DNA from: an uncultured Pelagibacteraceae bacterium
GTDB lineage: Bacteria > Pseudomonadota > Alphaproteobacteria > Pelagibacterales > Pelagibacteraceae
Direction of reading: 5' to 3'
DNA: 64,000 nucleotides
NCBI GenBank assembly: GCA_902624465.1
Contig: CACNXP010000002.1
Span: forward strand, 1-64,000
The notes beneath the pieces are model-generated. The model had not been told where the DNA came from and did no database searches. It saw only the letters and a program-made list of their open reading frames with translations. Each line of letters starts with the position of its first letter. Within the stretch, counting starts at the first letter, position 1. A program made the position numbers and the translations under genes. Positions 21,815 to 32,080 of this stretch are shown in pieces.

Positions 21815-22891
21815 ATGATAATTAGATTTAAAAATTTTTCATATTTTTTATATATTTTTTTTATATGTCTATCTTTAAATATATTTTTTTTTTCCACAGA
21901 TAAAGTTGAGGCAAAATCTTTCGATGTAAATAATATTGAAATTTCAAAGCCGTTTGAAATAAATTTTGATAAAAATAAGGTTATAGACGACGGTTTTATT
22001 AAAGCTTTTTCAAGATTAATCTCAACTATTACAGTTTCTTCAGATCAAGCAATAATTAAAGGAATAAAATTAGCTGAAATAAAAGGAATGATCGAGTCTT
22101 TTTCTGTCAAAGAGGAAAGGTTTATAGATGAGATTTATTATGTAAATTTGGGTGTTACTTTTAATAAAAAAAAGATTTTCAATTATTTAGAAAATAAAAA
22201 TGTATTCCCATCAGTTCCAAATAAAAAACAATTCTTATTGTTTCCAATTATAATCGAGGAAAATAATGATAATTTGATAGCCTTTTCAGAAAATAATTTA
22301 TTTAACAACTGGAATAAGTACAATAAAAAATCTCATCTTCTCGAGTATCTTTTGCCAACAGAAGATTTAGAAGATTTAAATCTCATAAAAAAAAATTATG
22401 AGACAATTGAAAAATATGATTTTGAAGAGATTACCAGGAAATATAATTTAGATGACTCAATTGTAACTTTAGTTTTTAAAAATAACAAAAATATTAGAAT
22501 TTTATCGAGAATAACAATTGAAAATAAAGTAGTTTTAAAAAATCTTTCATTTTCTGATATAAATTTTAATGATGAGGATGATATTGCAAATTTAATAGAT
22601 AAATTAAAAATAATTTACGAAGATCACTGGAAAATTTTCAATAGAATTAATACCTCAATTAAACTCCCGATATTTGTTAAATTAGATGCTGATGATAATT
22701 TAAAAGTTTCAAATTTTGAAAAAATATTAAATGAAATAAATTTGATATATGATTATTTTGTTTTAAAATTTGATAAAAACCATATTTATTATCAAATTGT
22801 TTTTAATGGTACTCCAAATATATTTTTGAAATTAATGAAAGATAAAAATTTTGTTTTTAGCACTCAGAATAAGACGTGGATATTAAAATGA
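21815..22891 (+). CDS. DUF2066-like exported protein
   Basis: N-terminal hydrophobic segment; conserved-type position between purM (divergent) and hda; start trimmed to ATG 21815 to avoid overlapping purM. Confidence 0.6.
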   Translation: MIIRFKNFSYFLYIFFICLSLNIFFFSTDKVEAKSFDVNNIEISKPFEINFDKNKVIDDGFIKAFSRLISTITVSSDQAIIKGIKLAEIKGMIESFSVKEERFIDEIYYVNLGVTFNKKKIFNYLENKNVFPSVPNKKQFLLFPIIIEENNDNLIAFSENNLFNNWNKYNKKSHLLEYLLPTEDLEDLNLIKKNYETIEKYDFEEITRKYNLDDSIVTLVFKNNKNIRILSRITIENKVVLKNLSFSDINFNDEDDIANLIDKLKIIYEDHWKIFNRINTSIKLPIFVKLDADDNLKVSNFEKILNEINLIYDYFVLKFDKNHIYYQIVFNGTPNIFLKLMKDKNFVFSTQNKTWILK

Positions 22892-23550
22892 AAAATATAA
22901 ATCAAGAAATTATCAAATTTAAATACGATGGTAATTTTAAAGAAGATGATTTTTATGTATCAAAAAGTAATAAACAAATATTTGATTTATTAAACAAATG
23001 GCCCAAATGGGAAAAAAATTTTCTCAATATTAGTGGTGAAAAATTTTCTGGAAAGACACATTTAATTAATATTTTTTTAAAAAAATATAAAGGAACTAAA
23101 ATTGAAGCTAATTTATTAAGTGATTATGATTTTAAAAAGATAAAGATCTTCCAAAATATTATTTTAGAAAATGTGTCTGAAAAGATTAATGAAAATTTAT
23201 TTTTTACTCTTTGTAATATAGTTGAACAAGACAATAAATATTTAATAGTTACATCTGAAAGTTCCATTGTAAATATTGATTTTAAGTTGAATGATTTAAA
23301 ATCCAGATCAAAAAGTTTTTTACTACAAAATATTAATAAACCTGATGATGAACTTTTATTTGCTTTAGTTTTAAAAAACTTATCTGATCGTCAAATATCA
23401 ATAGATAAAAAATTAATTGATTATATTATTAAAAGAATTGACAGATCATATGGAAAAATAGTTGATTTTATATATAAAATCGACGAAGTAAGTTTAAAAA
23501 AAAAAAGACCTATAAATTTAAGTACAATTAAAGAGGTATTGGGAGAATAA
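22888..23550 (+). CDS. hda: DnaA-related regulatory ATPase (Hda-like)
   Basis: FLNISGEKFSGKTHLINIFL P-loop-like, LKSRSKSFLLQNINKPDDELLFALVLKNLSDRQI; ATGA overlap with upstream gene. Confidence 0.75.
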   Translation: MKNINQEIIKFKYDGNFKEDDFYVSKSNKQIFDLLNKWPKWEKNFLNISGEKFSGKTHLINIFLKKYKGTKIEANLLSDYDFKKIKIFQNIILENVSEKINENLFFTLCNIVEQDNKYLIVTSESSIVNIDFKLNDLKSRSKSFLLQNINKPDDELLFALVLKNLSDRQISIDKKLIDYIIKRIDRSYGKIVDFIYKIDEVSLKKKRPINLSTIKEVLGE

Positions 23551-25329
23551 TTGAATAAATATAGAAGTCACAATTGTAACGAACTTAGAAAAAAAAATGT
23601 TGGGAGTAGTATTTTACTCTCAGGATGGATTAATAAGAAGCGTGATCATGGAAATCTCTTATTTTTAGATTTACGTGATAACTACGGCACTACACAATGT
23701 ATAGTAGATAAAGAAAATAAAAACTTCAAAGATTTAGAAAAATTACAACTTGAAACAGTTATTAAAGTAGAGGGTAAAGTAATTGATAGATCAAATGATA
23801 CAATTAATAAAGAGATAGAAACAGGAGAGATTGAAGTAACTATCGAAAATTTTATTATTTTAGGTAAGTGCAAAGAATTGCCAATGCCTGTTTTTAGCGA
23901 TCAAGAATATTCTGAAGAAATCAGATTAAAATATCGATATTTAGATTTAAGAAGAAAAAAAATTCATGCAAATATTATTTTGAGATCAAAAGTTATTTCG
24001 TTTATTAGAAATGAAATGAATAAATTTGGTTTTTTAGAGTTCCAAACACCAATATTAACTTCATCAAGTCCTGAGGGAGCAAGAGATTTTCTTGTGCCAA
24101 GTAGATTGAATCCAGGTAAGTTTTATGCTTTGCCGCAGGCACCTCAACAATTTAAGCAACTTATAATGGTTTCAGGCTTTGATAAATATTTTCAAATTGC
24201 TCCATGTTTTAGAGATGAAGATGCTCGTGCTGACCGAAGTCCAGGTGAGTTTTATCAATTAGATTTAGAGATGTCTTTTGTTGAGCAAGAGGACGTTTTT
24301 AAAGTTGTTGAACAATTATTAGTTAACACATTTAAAAAATTTTCAAAAAAAAAAATTATAACAGAAAAATTTCCAAGAATTTCCTATAAAGATGCTCTTT
24401 TAAAGTATGGAAGTGATAAACCCGATCTTAGAAATCCACTGATAATTGAAGACATAACAGAAATTTTTATAAGAGAGGATGTTTCTTTTGATATCTTTAA
24501 AAAACTTGTGAAGTCTGGCTCAAATGTAAGATGTATTGTTACTCAGAATACGAAAGATAAACCAAGAAGTTTTTTTGACAATATTGATAGATGGGCCAAA
24601 GATGAGGGAGCTTCTGGCCTAGCTTATTTCACTATTGAGAATGGGATTTCTGCAAAAGGACCAGTGGGTAAATTTTTTTCAAAAGAGTCTTTAGAGGAAA
24701 TCATGAAAAAAACAGGTGCAAAAGTTGGAGATAGTATATTTATGGCTTGTAGTAAAAAAAAGGATTTAGAGCGAATAACTAGCTTGGCTAGAGACAAAAT
24801 TGCAAAAGACTTAAATTTAATAGATGATAATATTTTTGCATTTTGTTGGATAGTTGATTATCCAATGTTTGAAAAAAATGATCAAACTAATAAAATTGAA
24901 TTTAGCCACAATCCTTTTTCGATGCCGCAAGGAGAAATCAAAAAACTTAATTTTGAAAAACCTTTGGACATGTTAGCTTATCAGTACGACATAGTTTGTA
25001 ATGGGATTGAACTATCATCTGGTGCTATAAGAAATCATATTCCTGAACTTATGTATAAATTATTTGCTATTGCTGGTTATGATAAAGATCAAGTTGATGA
25101 AAAATTTAGTGGAATGATTAATGCTTTAAGCTATGGTGCGCCTCCGCATGGAGGAATTGCCCCTGGAATTGATAGAATAATAATGCTTTTGGCAAACGAA
25201 AAAAATATTAGGGAAGTAACTATGTTTCCAATGAACCAAAACGCTCAAGATTTAATGATGAATGCTCCTTCATCAATAGATGAGAAACAATTAAAGGAGC
25301 TTAATCTAGCTCTCAAAATAAAAAAATAG
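23551..25329 (+). CDS. aspS: Aspartyl-tRNA synthetase
   Basis: LSGWINKKRDHGNLLFLDLRD, YRYLDLRR, CFRDEDARADRSPGEFYQLDLEMSF; TTG start. Confidence 0.98.
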   Translation: MNKYRSHNCNELRKKNVGSSILLSGWINKKRDHGNLLFLDLRDNYGTTQCIVDKENKNFKDLEKLQLETVIKVEGKVIDRSNDTINKEIETGEIEVTIENFIILGKCKELPMPVFSDQEYSEEIRLKYRYLDLRRKKIHANIILRSKVISFIRNEMNKFGFLEFQTPILTSSSPEGARDFLVPSRLNPGKFYALPQAPQQFKQLIMVSGFDKYFQIAPCFRDEDARADRSPGEFYQLDLEMSFVEQEDVFKVVEQLLVNTFKKFSKKKIITEKFPRISYKDALLKYGSDKPDLRNPLIIEDITEIFIREDVSFDIFKKLVKSGSNVRCIVTQNTKDKPRSFFDNIDRWAKDEGASGLAYFTIENGISAKGPVGKFFSKESLEEIMKKTGAKVGDSIFMACSKKKDLERITSLARDKIAKDLNLIDDNIFAFCWIVDYPMFEKNDQTNKIEFSHNPFSMPQGEIKKLNFEKPLDMLAYQYDIVCNGIELSSGAIRNHIPELMYKLFAIAGYDKDQVDEKFSGMINALSYGAPPHGGIAPGIDRIIMLLANEKNIREVTMFPMNQNAQDLMMNAPSSIDEKQLKELNLALKIKK

Positions 25330-25330
25330 A

Positions 25331-26155
25331 TTATTTTTTACCTTTAAGATTTATCTTTACATCTGATAAATCTACTAAATTTTTCTTATAGTTATTTCTT
25401 ACGAAACCTTTACTAGTAATATCTTTTACTATTTTCAAAAGTTGATTTTGATCATCTGAGTTTTGCTCATCAATATTTGAAATTTCTGAATTACCAATTG
25501 AAGGTGTATGAGCTAAATCCTCTCTATTTTGATAAGAAATCGCTAATTCTCTAAAAATATAATCTAGAATTGACGTTGCGGTTAAAATTCTATCATTTCC
25601 ATGAACTTTACCGGAAGGTTCAAATTTTGTACCAACAAAAGCACTTATAAATTCATCCAGTGGAACTCCATATTGCAGACCTAAGGACACTGCTATAGCA
25701 AAATTGTTCATTAGAGCTTTAACTAATTCACCCTCTTTGCTTGTATCAATAAAAATTTCTCCAATTTTTCCATCTTCGTATTCACCAGTGTGTAAATATA
25801 CTTTATGATCACCAATAGTTGCTTTTTGAATGTAGCCTTTTCTTCTATCTGGCATACTAAATCTTTTTCCTGATTTTTCCGAATTATTGTTATTTGACTT
25901 GATTATATTCTCTAAATGTTTTGATGATGATTGGTTATTTGTGGTTACTACATCAATTTTATTATTTTCAATAATTTTTTTGTTATTTGGATCTAAACTT
26001 TTGGTTTTTCTATTATCAAGTTTTACGTCAAGGACTTCAAATTTTCCATCGTCGCGTTTTTCCAAATTTTTAAGCTCAGTTTCATTGATGTCGTCTAAAT
26101 AATGATTTACTTTAAAAGTACAAGTGTAATATGTCTCAACTAAATATTTTGCCAT
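25331..26155 (-). CDS. Stand-alone NrdJ (class II ribonucleotide reductase) C-terminal-domain-like/TSCPD protein
   Basis: [103 protein letters not shown]. Confidence 0.75.
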   Translation of the reverse strand: MAKYLVETYYTCTFKVNHYLDDINETELKNLEKRDDGKFEVLDVKLDNRKTKSLDPNNKKIIENNKIDVVTTNNQSSSKHLENIIKSNNNNSEKSGKRFSMPDRRKGYIQKATIGDHKVYLHTGEYEDGKIGEIFIDTSKEGELVKALMNNFAIAVSLGLQYGVPLDEFISAFVGTKFEPSGKVHGNDRILTATSILDYIFRELAISYQNREDLAHTPSIGNSEISNIDEQNSDDQNQLLKIVKDITSKGFVRNNYKKNLVDLSDVKINLKGKK

Positions 26156-26274
26156 TTAACCTCAGTCGTTATTTTAAATTTTATTTGAATAATGAATCAA
26201 TTAATTTATATACAAAAACAAATTTTAGTCTAATTTAATTTATACAATTTGAAATTGAAAATAAAAATTATATT

Positions 26275-26634
26275 ATGTTGACATTTATAAAAAAAATTTT
26301 CACTTGGTGGAATCGAGACACTTTTGGAACCAGACTAAAAACAATCTTATTTGGTAAATTAGCAGGAACAGATCATTTGGGAAATAAATATTACGAGTCC
26401 AAAAATGGAAAAAGATGGGTGATTTATGCTGCAGAAATTGACGCATCAAAAATACCTGTTGAGTGGTATTCTTGGATACATTTCACTCATAATAAAATAG
26501 AAAATAATCATGAACTAAAAAAATATGATTGGCAAAAACCTCATCAAGAGAATTTAACTGGCACAGATTCAGCTTATTATCCAAATAAAAATAAAAATGT
26601 TACTCAAAAAAAATACAAGTCCTGGAAGGACTAA
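26275..26634 (+). CDS. NADH:ubiquinone oxidoreductase accessory subunit NDUFA12 family
   Basis: GTDHLGNKYYESKNGKRWVIY...SKIPVEWYSWIHF. Confidence 0.9.
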   Translation: MLTFIKKIFTWWNRDTFGTRLKTILFGKLAGTDHLGNKYYESKNGKRWVIYAAEIDASKIPVEWYSWIHFTHNKIENNHELKKYDWQKPHQENLTGTDSAYYPNKNKNVTQKKYKSWKD

Positions 26635-26995
26635 ATTAAATTTACTTATTTTTTTATTTTTTGCACTTCCTTTTTTTGTGCACTCCGAGCAAAATTTAGA
26701 AGGTAATTACACTAATATAAAAATTTTAGATAAAATTTCCTCAAAAAATATTTTAGTAAAACTTAAAAATGGAGAAGTAAAAAGACATAAAGATCTTCTT
26801 ATTAAAAGCATGAAATGTAAAAACGCTAAATTTGATGATAATCCAGAAATTACAGCTTATATTCAAGTGAGGGATCTAACTAATAAGAATAAAGATGATG
26901 TATTTGTTTTTAATAACTGGATGTTTTCATCAAGCCCATCTATAACTCCATTTGATCACCCTGTATATGATATTTGGTTAGTAAGTTGTTATTAG
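26597..26995 (+). CDS. DUF2155-like exported protein
   Basis: Signal-like N-terminus, KILDKISSKNILVKLKNGE...FNNWMFSSSPSITPFDHPVYDIWLVSC; follows NDUFA12 gene. Confidence 0.75.
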   Translation: MLLKKNTSPGRTKLNLLIFLFFALPFFVHSEQNLEGNYTNIKILDKISSKNILVKLKNGEVKRHKDLLIKSMKCKNAKFDDNPEITAYIQVRDLTNKNKDDVFVFNNWMFSSSPSITPFDHPVYDIWLVSCY

Positions 26996-28329
26996 ACTAA
27001 TTTTTCATTATCAAGCCAACTAACGTTAAAGTCAGAATTGATAAATTTTTGATGACTCAAAAGTTTTTTATGCAAAGGAATAGTTGTTGTAATGCCTTCA
27101 ATAACAAATTCATCCAATGATCTATTCATTCTTTGTATTGCTTCACTTCTATTTCTACCATGGCAAATTAATTTACATATCATACTGTCATAATAAGGGG
27201 TTACTTTATAACCTTGAAAGATTGCTCCATCTACTCTCGTTCTAAAACCTGATGGTTGATGACACATACCGATAGTACCCGGTGATGGCTGGAAATTTTT
27301 TTCAGGATCCTCAGCATTTATTCTACATTCGATGGCATGGCCTCTAGGATTTATATCTGATTGTTTAAGAGCTGTTTCACCAGTAAAAGCAATAAATATT
27401 TGTTCTTTAATTATATCTATTCCTGTAACCATTTCAGTGACAGGATGTTCGACCTGAACCCTTGTATTCATCTCTAAAAAATAAAATTTTCCATCTTCAT
27501 ATATAAACTCCACTGTGCCAGCTCCTTGATAACCAATTTTTCTAACCATGTTTACAGTTTTATTAAATAAATCTTTTCTTATTTCATCATTTAAAACAGG
27601 GCTTGGAGTTTCCTCAATGAGTTTTTGATGTCTTCTCTGAACAGAACAATCCCTTTCATGCAAGTGAATTGTTGCATTTTTTCCAGCTAAAATTTGAACT
27701 TCTATATGCCTTGGATTTTGAAAAAATTTCTCGATATAAACTTCATCATTACCAAAATATTTTTTTGCCTCTGATTTTGCTGTAGAAAACAATGTCTCAA
27801 AATCTTCCTCTTTTTTAACAATTTTCATGCCTTTACCTCCTCCACCTCCAGAAGCTTTAATTAAGACGGGGAAACCAATTTTTTTACACAACTCTTTAGC
27901 TGCAGCCACATCTCGAACACCACCTTCAGATCCCTCTATAACAGGTAATCCATTTTCTTTTGCAATTTTTTTTGCTTGAATTTTATCTCCCATCATTTCT
28001 ATATGTTTTGCAGAAGCACCAATAAATTTGATTTTATTTTCTTCAAGTATCTTTGCGAAGTTTACATTTTCAGATAAAAAACCATAACCAGGATGAACCG
28101 CCTCAGCATTAGTCAAATCTATAGCTGATAAAAGTGCAGGAATATTTAAATAACTATTAGCCGGTTGATGAGAGCCTATACAAACACTTTCATCTGCTAA
28201 TTTAACATGCATACTCTCCCTATCCACGTCAGAATGAACAGCAACAGTAGAGATTCCCCATTCTTTACAGGCTCTAATAATTCTAACTGCAATTTCCCCA
28301 CGATTTGCAATCAAAATTTTTTTAAACAT
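26992..28329 (-). CDS. accC: Acetyl-CoA carboxylase biotin carboxylase subunit
   Basis: KKILIANRGEIAVRIIRAC, KASGGGGGKGMKIV, EMNTRVQVEHPVTE. Confidence 0.98.
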   Translation of the reverse strand: MFKKILIANRGEIAVRIIRACKEWGISTVAVHSDVDRESMHVKLADESVCIGSHQPANSYLNIPALLSAIDLTNAEAVHPGYGFLSENVNFAKILEENKIKFIGASAKHIEMMGDKIQAKKIAKENGLPVIEGSEGGVRDVAAAKELCKKIGFPVLIKASGGGGGKGMKIVKKEEDFETLFSTAKSEAKKYFGNDEVYIEKFFQNPRHIEVQILAGKNATIHLHERDCSVQRRHQKLIEETPSPVLNDEIRKDLFNKTVNMVRKIGYQGAGTVEFIYEDGKFYFLEMNTRVQVEHPVTEMVTGIDIIKEQIFIAFTGETALKQSDINPRGHAIECRINAEDPEKNFQPSPGTIGMCHQPSGFRTRVDGAIFQGYKVTPYYDSMICKLICHGRNRSEAIQRMNRSLDEFVIEGITTTIPLHKKLLSHQKFINSDFNVSWLDNEKLV

Positions 28330-28760
28330 TATTCTAGAATGATAAGGGTTTGGCCAAATTCAACAGGTTGACCATCAGCTACAAGTATCTTTTTTACTAT
28401 TCCATCAGAACTTGAGGGCACATGATTCATAGTTTTCATAGCCTCTACAATCATAATAGTATCACCTTTTCTAATTTTTTTTCCAACCTCTACAAATTTT
28501 TTAGCTCCAGGCTCTGGTGCATGGTAAGCAGTACCAATAATTGGCGATGTAACTTCAATTCCAGATATATCATTTTGACTTTCTATATTTTTATTTGAGC
28601 TTATTTCTTTTGACAAAGTTTGATTTGTTTGATTGTTAATTGAAATATTATTTTTTGAGACTTTTATTTTGGTATCTTTTTCAGTGTACTCCAGTTCAGT
28701 AAGATTAAATTCATCCAAATAATCACTTAACTCTTTTATTATTTTTTTATCTATCTTCAT
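28329..28760 (-). CDS. accB: Biotin carboxyl carrier protein
   Basis: IVEAMKTMNHVPS (biotinyl Lys motif), upstream of accC. Confidence 0.96.
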   Translation of the reverse strand: MKIDKKIIKELSDYLDEFNLTELEYTEKDTKIKVSKNNISINNQTNQTLSKEISSNKNIESQNDISGIEVTSPIIGTAYHAPEPGAKKFVEVGKKIRKGDTIMIVEAMKTMNHVPSSSDGIVKKILVADGQPVEFGQTLIILE

Positions 28761-29196
28761 GTTGGATTAGTTTTTGCATTGAAATTATGGCTAAAATATA
28801 ACCATCAGCATTTAGGCCAAATATTCCACCAGTAGCCACGTCACTTATTAAAGATTTTTTTCTAAATTCTTCACGTTTATAGATATTTGAAATATGTACT
28901 TCAATAATAGGTTTTTTAAAAATCTCTAAAGCATCTCTAATTGCAATTGAGGTGTGAGTAAATGCAGCAGCATTAATTATCATCCCATCAAATTTTTCTC
29001 TTGCATTTTGTATTATATTAACCAATTCCCCCTCTATATTTGATTGTGCAAATTCAGCAGAAAGCCCTAATTCTTTTGATTTTGCCAAGCACTCTTTTTT
29101 AAGTTTGTCAAAAGTGATCGATCCATATTGTGATTGTTCTCTTTCACCTAATAGATTAATATTTGGACCATTAATAATAATTATTTTATTATTCAT
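28747..29196 (-). CDS. aroQ: Type II 3-dehydroquinate dehydratase
   Basis: IIINGPNINLLGERE, IINAAAFTHTSIAIRDAL, EVHISNIYKREEFR. Confidence 0.96.
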   Translation of the reverse strand: MNNKIIIINGPNINLLGEREQSQYGSITFDKLKKECLAKSKELGLSAEFAQSNIEGELVNIIQNAREKFDGMIINAAAFTHTSIAIRDALEIFKKPIIEVHISNIYKREEFRKKSLISDVATGGIFGLNADGYILAIISMQKLIQHEDR

Positions 29197-29212
29197 TCAG
29201 CTTTTATATACG

Positions 29213-29425
29213 ATGAAAAAAAAAATAAAAATAAAATTAAATGGGAAATTTAAAGCTATTAATTATAATTCAACACTATTCAATATTGTTCAAAAAAACA
29301 AAATTCCATTATCGAAAGTAGCTATTGAATTAAATCAAGAAATAGTAGATAAAAAAAAAATAAAAAGCATCAACCTTAAAAATAATGATAAAATAGAAAT
29401 AGTTCATTTCATTGGAGGTGGTTAA
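29213..29425 (+). CDS. thiS: Sulfur carrier protein ThiS
   Basis: Ends [10 protein letters not shown] (GG C-terminus); start trimmed to ATG 29213; directly before thiG. Confidence 0.85.
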   Translation: MKKKIKIKLNGKFKAINYNSTLFNIVQKNKIPLSKVAIELNQEIVDKKKIKSINLKNNDKIEIVHFIGGG

Positions 29426-29427
29426 AA

Positions 29428-30201
29428 TTGAAAAAAGACAAATTTATTATTTCTAAGAAAAATTTTAGCTCTAGACTTATCGTTGGGACTGGTAAGTATA
29501 AAAGTATGCAGGAGTGTGCTAAGGCAATCAATTTGTCTGGAGCCGAAATAGTCACAGTTGCTGTTCGAAGAGTAAATATTACTGATAAAAAAAAACCATT
29601 GTTAATGGATTATATTGATCCAAAAAAAATTACCTACCTTCCTAACACTGCTGGCTGTTTTAACTCAAAAGAAGCATTAAGAACTCTAAGATTAGCACGA
29701 GAGATAGGTGGTTGGAAATTAGTTAAACTAGAGGTTTTGGGAGATAAAAAAAACTTGTTCCCAGAGATGATTGAAACACTTAAATCAACTGAGGTATTAA
29801 CTAAAGAGGGATTTAAAGTGATGGTTTATTGCAATGACGATCCTTTAATGGCAAAAAGGTTGGAGAATGCAGGCGCGTGTGCAATTATGCCCCTGGCTGC
29901 TCCAATAGGTTCAGGTTTAGGTATTATCAATGAAATAAATATTAGGATAATTAGGAAGCAAACAAAATTACCGTTAATTATTGATGCTGGATTAGGCCAA
30001 GCATCAGATGCTGCTATAGCTATGGAATTAGGTTGTGATGGAGTCTTAGTAAATACTGCGATTGCAAAAGCAAAAAAACCATTTCAAATGGCTTTAGCAT
30101 TTAAGAACGCAGTTATTGCTGGTCGTCAATCTTACTTGTCTGGTAGAATAAAAAAAACATTATACGGAAATCCATCTTCTCCAAAGTCAGGAATTATCTA
30201 G
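29428..30201 (+). CDS. thiG: Thiazole synthase
   Basis: [51 protein letters not shown]. Confidence 0.97.
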   Translation: MKKDKFIISKKNFSSRLIVGTGKYKSMQECAKAINLSGAEIVTVAVRRVNITDKKKPLLMDYIDPKKITYLPNTAGCFNSKEALRTLRLAREIGGWKLVKLEVLGDKKNLFPEMIETLKSTEVLTKEGFKVMVYCNDDPLMAKRLENAGACAIMPLAAPIGSGLGIINEINIRIIRKQTKLPLIIDAGLGQASDAAIAMELGCDGVLVNTAIAKAKKPFQMALAFKNAVIAGRQSYLSGRIKKTLYGNPSSPKSGII

Positions 30202-31987
30202 CTTTCTTATAAAATTTTTTTTTTCTAAAAGTTTTCTTTTTAAATTTTTTTTTGTCTTTTAATTCAATAATGTTGTTAACTTTTTGCTCTTCAAGATTTT
30301 TTAATTTTTCAAAATGTTCAATCAGCTCTATAGTTTTCTTAGACTTATTTTTAATATCAATGATATATTCAGGAATTATTAAACTATTATCAGATATTAT
30401 ATCAATTTTCATTTTATTCTTTTTTTCAAAGTATGTAAGATCTTCAATAAAGTTTTCTTTTAGAAAATCGGAAATTTTTTTACAAACCTTTAAATCTACA
30501 AATTTTGCTTTATTTATTACTGCTTTTAATTCAACTAATTTGAGAATTTTTAGTGCAAAAGACTCATCTGTTAGTTTGATATTCCATTTAACAGCACTTT
30601 CTCTTAATCTCTGTCGAGACATTTCTAAAAGACCAAAATTCGATATTCTTCCAATTTGAATTCTGGCTCGATCCGATCTACACTTTTCTTTTAGTCTTCT
30701 TTCTACTAATCTACGATTCCCATAACTAAGCATGTCAATAAAATCTATTATTATAAGTCCCGACAAATCTCTTATTTTAATTTGTCTAGCTATTTCATCT
30801 GCTGCCTCAAGATTAGTATCTAAAGCAGTGCTTTCTACATTTTTTTGTTTGATTGAACTTCCAGAGTTAATATCAATGGAAACCAACGCCTCTGTAGGAT
30901 TAATCACCAAGTAACCACCAGAGTTCAATTTTATTTCACTTTCAAATATTTGATTTAATTTCTGTTCAATACCCTCTTCAATAAATAAAGGTTTTTTTCC
31001 TCTGTATTTTTTTATCTTTTTTACATGAGAAGGCATCATCATTTTCATAAAATTTTGAGCTTTTTTATAACCCTCATTACCTTCAATAATTATATTTTTT
31101 GTGTTTTCATCATACATATCTCTTAAGGTTCTTTTAATTATTTCGCTTTCTTGATGAATTAATGAAGGCGCTATAGAGCTTAAGGCATTTTCCTTAATTT
31201 GATTCCAATTATAAATTAGTGTATCTAAATCATGATTAATTTCATTTTTAGTTTTGTTGCTTCCAGCGGTTCTTACTATCAGTCCCATTTCTTTCGGGAT
31301 TTCAATTTCATTTAAAATACTTCTAATTTTTTTTCGATCTGCAGGATTAAAAATTTTTCTTGAAATTCCTCCACCTTTAGGAGTGTTAGGCATTAAAACT
31401 ATATATTTGCCCGCAATGGAAATAAACGTACTTAACGCAGCACCTTTTTGACCACGCTCATCTTTTATAACCTGAACTAAAATTACTTGATTAGGCTTTA
31501 TTACCTCTTGGATTTTGTATCTTTTGAATCTAAATTTACTTTCATATTTTTTTTCTTTTTCATTTTCTGAATTTTCCTTATCTTCTGGATCTTTTTTTTC
31601 TATTGGATCCTTTTTTTCCAAGGGATCCTCAATTTCTAATTTACCTTCAGCTAAATTTTCTTCCTCTTTAGCTTCAACTTTTTTTGATAGTTCCTCTCGG
31701 ACTCTTTCCTCTTCTTGTTTTATTTTTTCTAGATCACTTTGTGGAATTTGATAATAGTCAGATTGAATATCGTTGAAAGATAAAAAACCATGACGCTCCC
31801 TCCCGAAATCAACGAACGCAGCTTGCAAAGATGGTTCTATACGACTTACTTTACCTAAATAGATATTATTTTTGATTAGACTATTCTTTATGCCTTCATA
31901 CTCATAATCTTCAATTTTTTCACCTGATTTGAGTACAATTCTAATCTCGTTTGGATGCGAAGCATCGATATATAAATTTTTTTCCAT
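30194..31987 (-). CDS. rne: Ribonuclease E/G family
   Basis: [68 protein letters not shown]; start trimmed to ATG 31987 ([14 protein letters not shown]). Confidence 0.93.
   Translation of the reverse strand: MEKNLYIDASHPNEIRIVLKSGEKIEDYEYEGIKNSLIKNNIYLGKVSRIEPSLQAAFVDFGRERHGFLSFNDIQSDYYQIPQSDLEKIKQEEERVREELSKKVEAKEEENLAEGKLEIEDPLEKKDPIEKKDPEDKENSENEKEKKYESKFRFKRYKIQEVIKPNQVILVQVIKDERGQKGAALSTFISIAGKYIVLMPNTPKGGGISRKIFNPADRKKIRSILNEIEIPKEMGLIVRTAGSNKTKNEINHDLDTLIYNWNQIKENALSSIAPSLIHQESEIIKRTLRDMYDENTKNIIIEGNEGYKKAQNFMKMMMPSHVKKIKKYRGKKPLFIEEGIEQKLNQIFESEIKLNSGGYLVINPTEALVSIDINSGSSIKQKNVESTALDTNLEAADEIARQIKIRDLSGLIIIDFIDMLSYGNRRLVERRLKEKCRSDRARIQIGRISNFGLLEMSRQRLRESAVKWNIKLTDESFALKILKLVELKAVINKAKFVDLKVCKKISDFLKENFIEDLTYFEKKNKMKIDIISDNSLIIPEYIIDIKNKSKKTIELIEHFEKLKNLEEQKVNNIIELKDKKKFKKKTFRKKKFYKKAR
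31587..31628 (-). repeat. Short 18-nt tandem repeat inside rne (encodes [14 protein letters not shown])
   Basis: GGATC(T/C)TTTTTTTC(T/C)A(T/A)(T/G) units at 31587 and 31605, followed by GGATCC. Confidence 0.7.
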
Positions 31988-32080
31988 AACATTTTTTTTG
32001 ATTGTTTCATAAATTATTAAAATTTTGTTTGTATTCTTATGCCTTATCTTTAACAAATTCCCTTATATAATGGAAACAAA

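Noticed and set aside
31587-31628. Repeat units GGATCCTTTTTTTC as a CRISPR or mobile-element repeat
   Set aside because: Only two full 18-nt units without spacers, in frame inside rne, encoding a charged hexapeptide repeat; low-complexity coding expansion.
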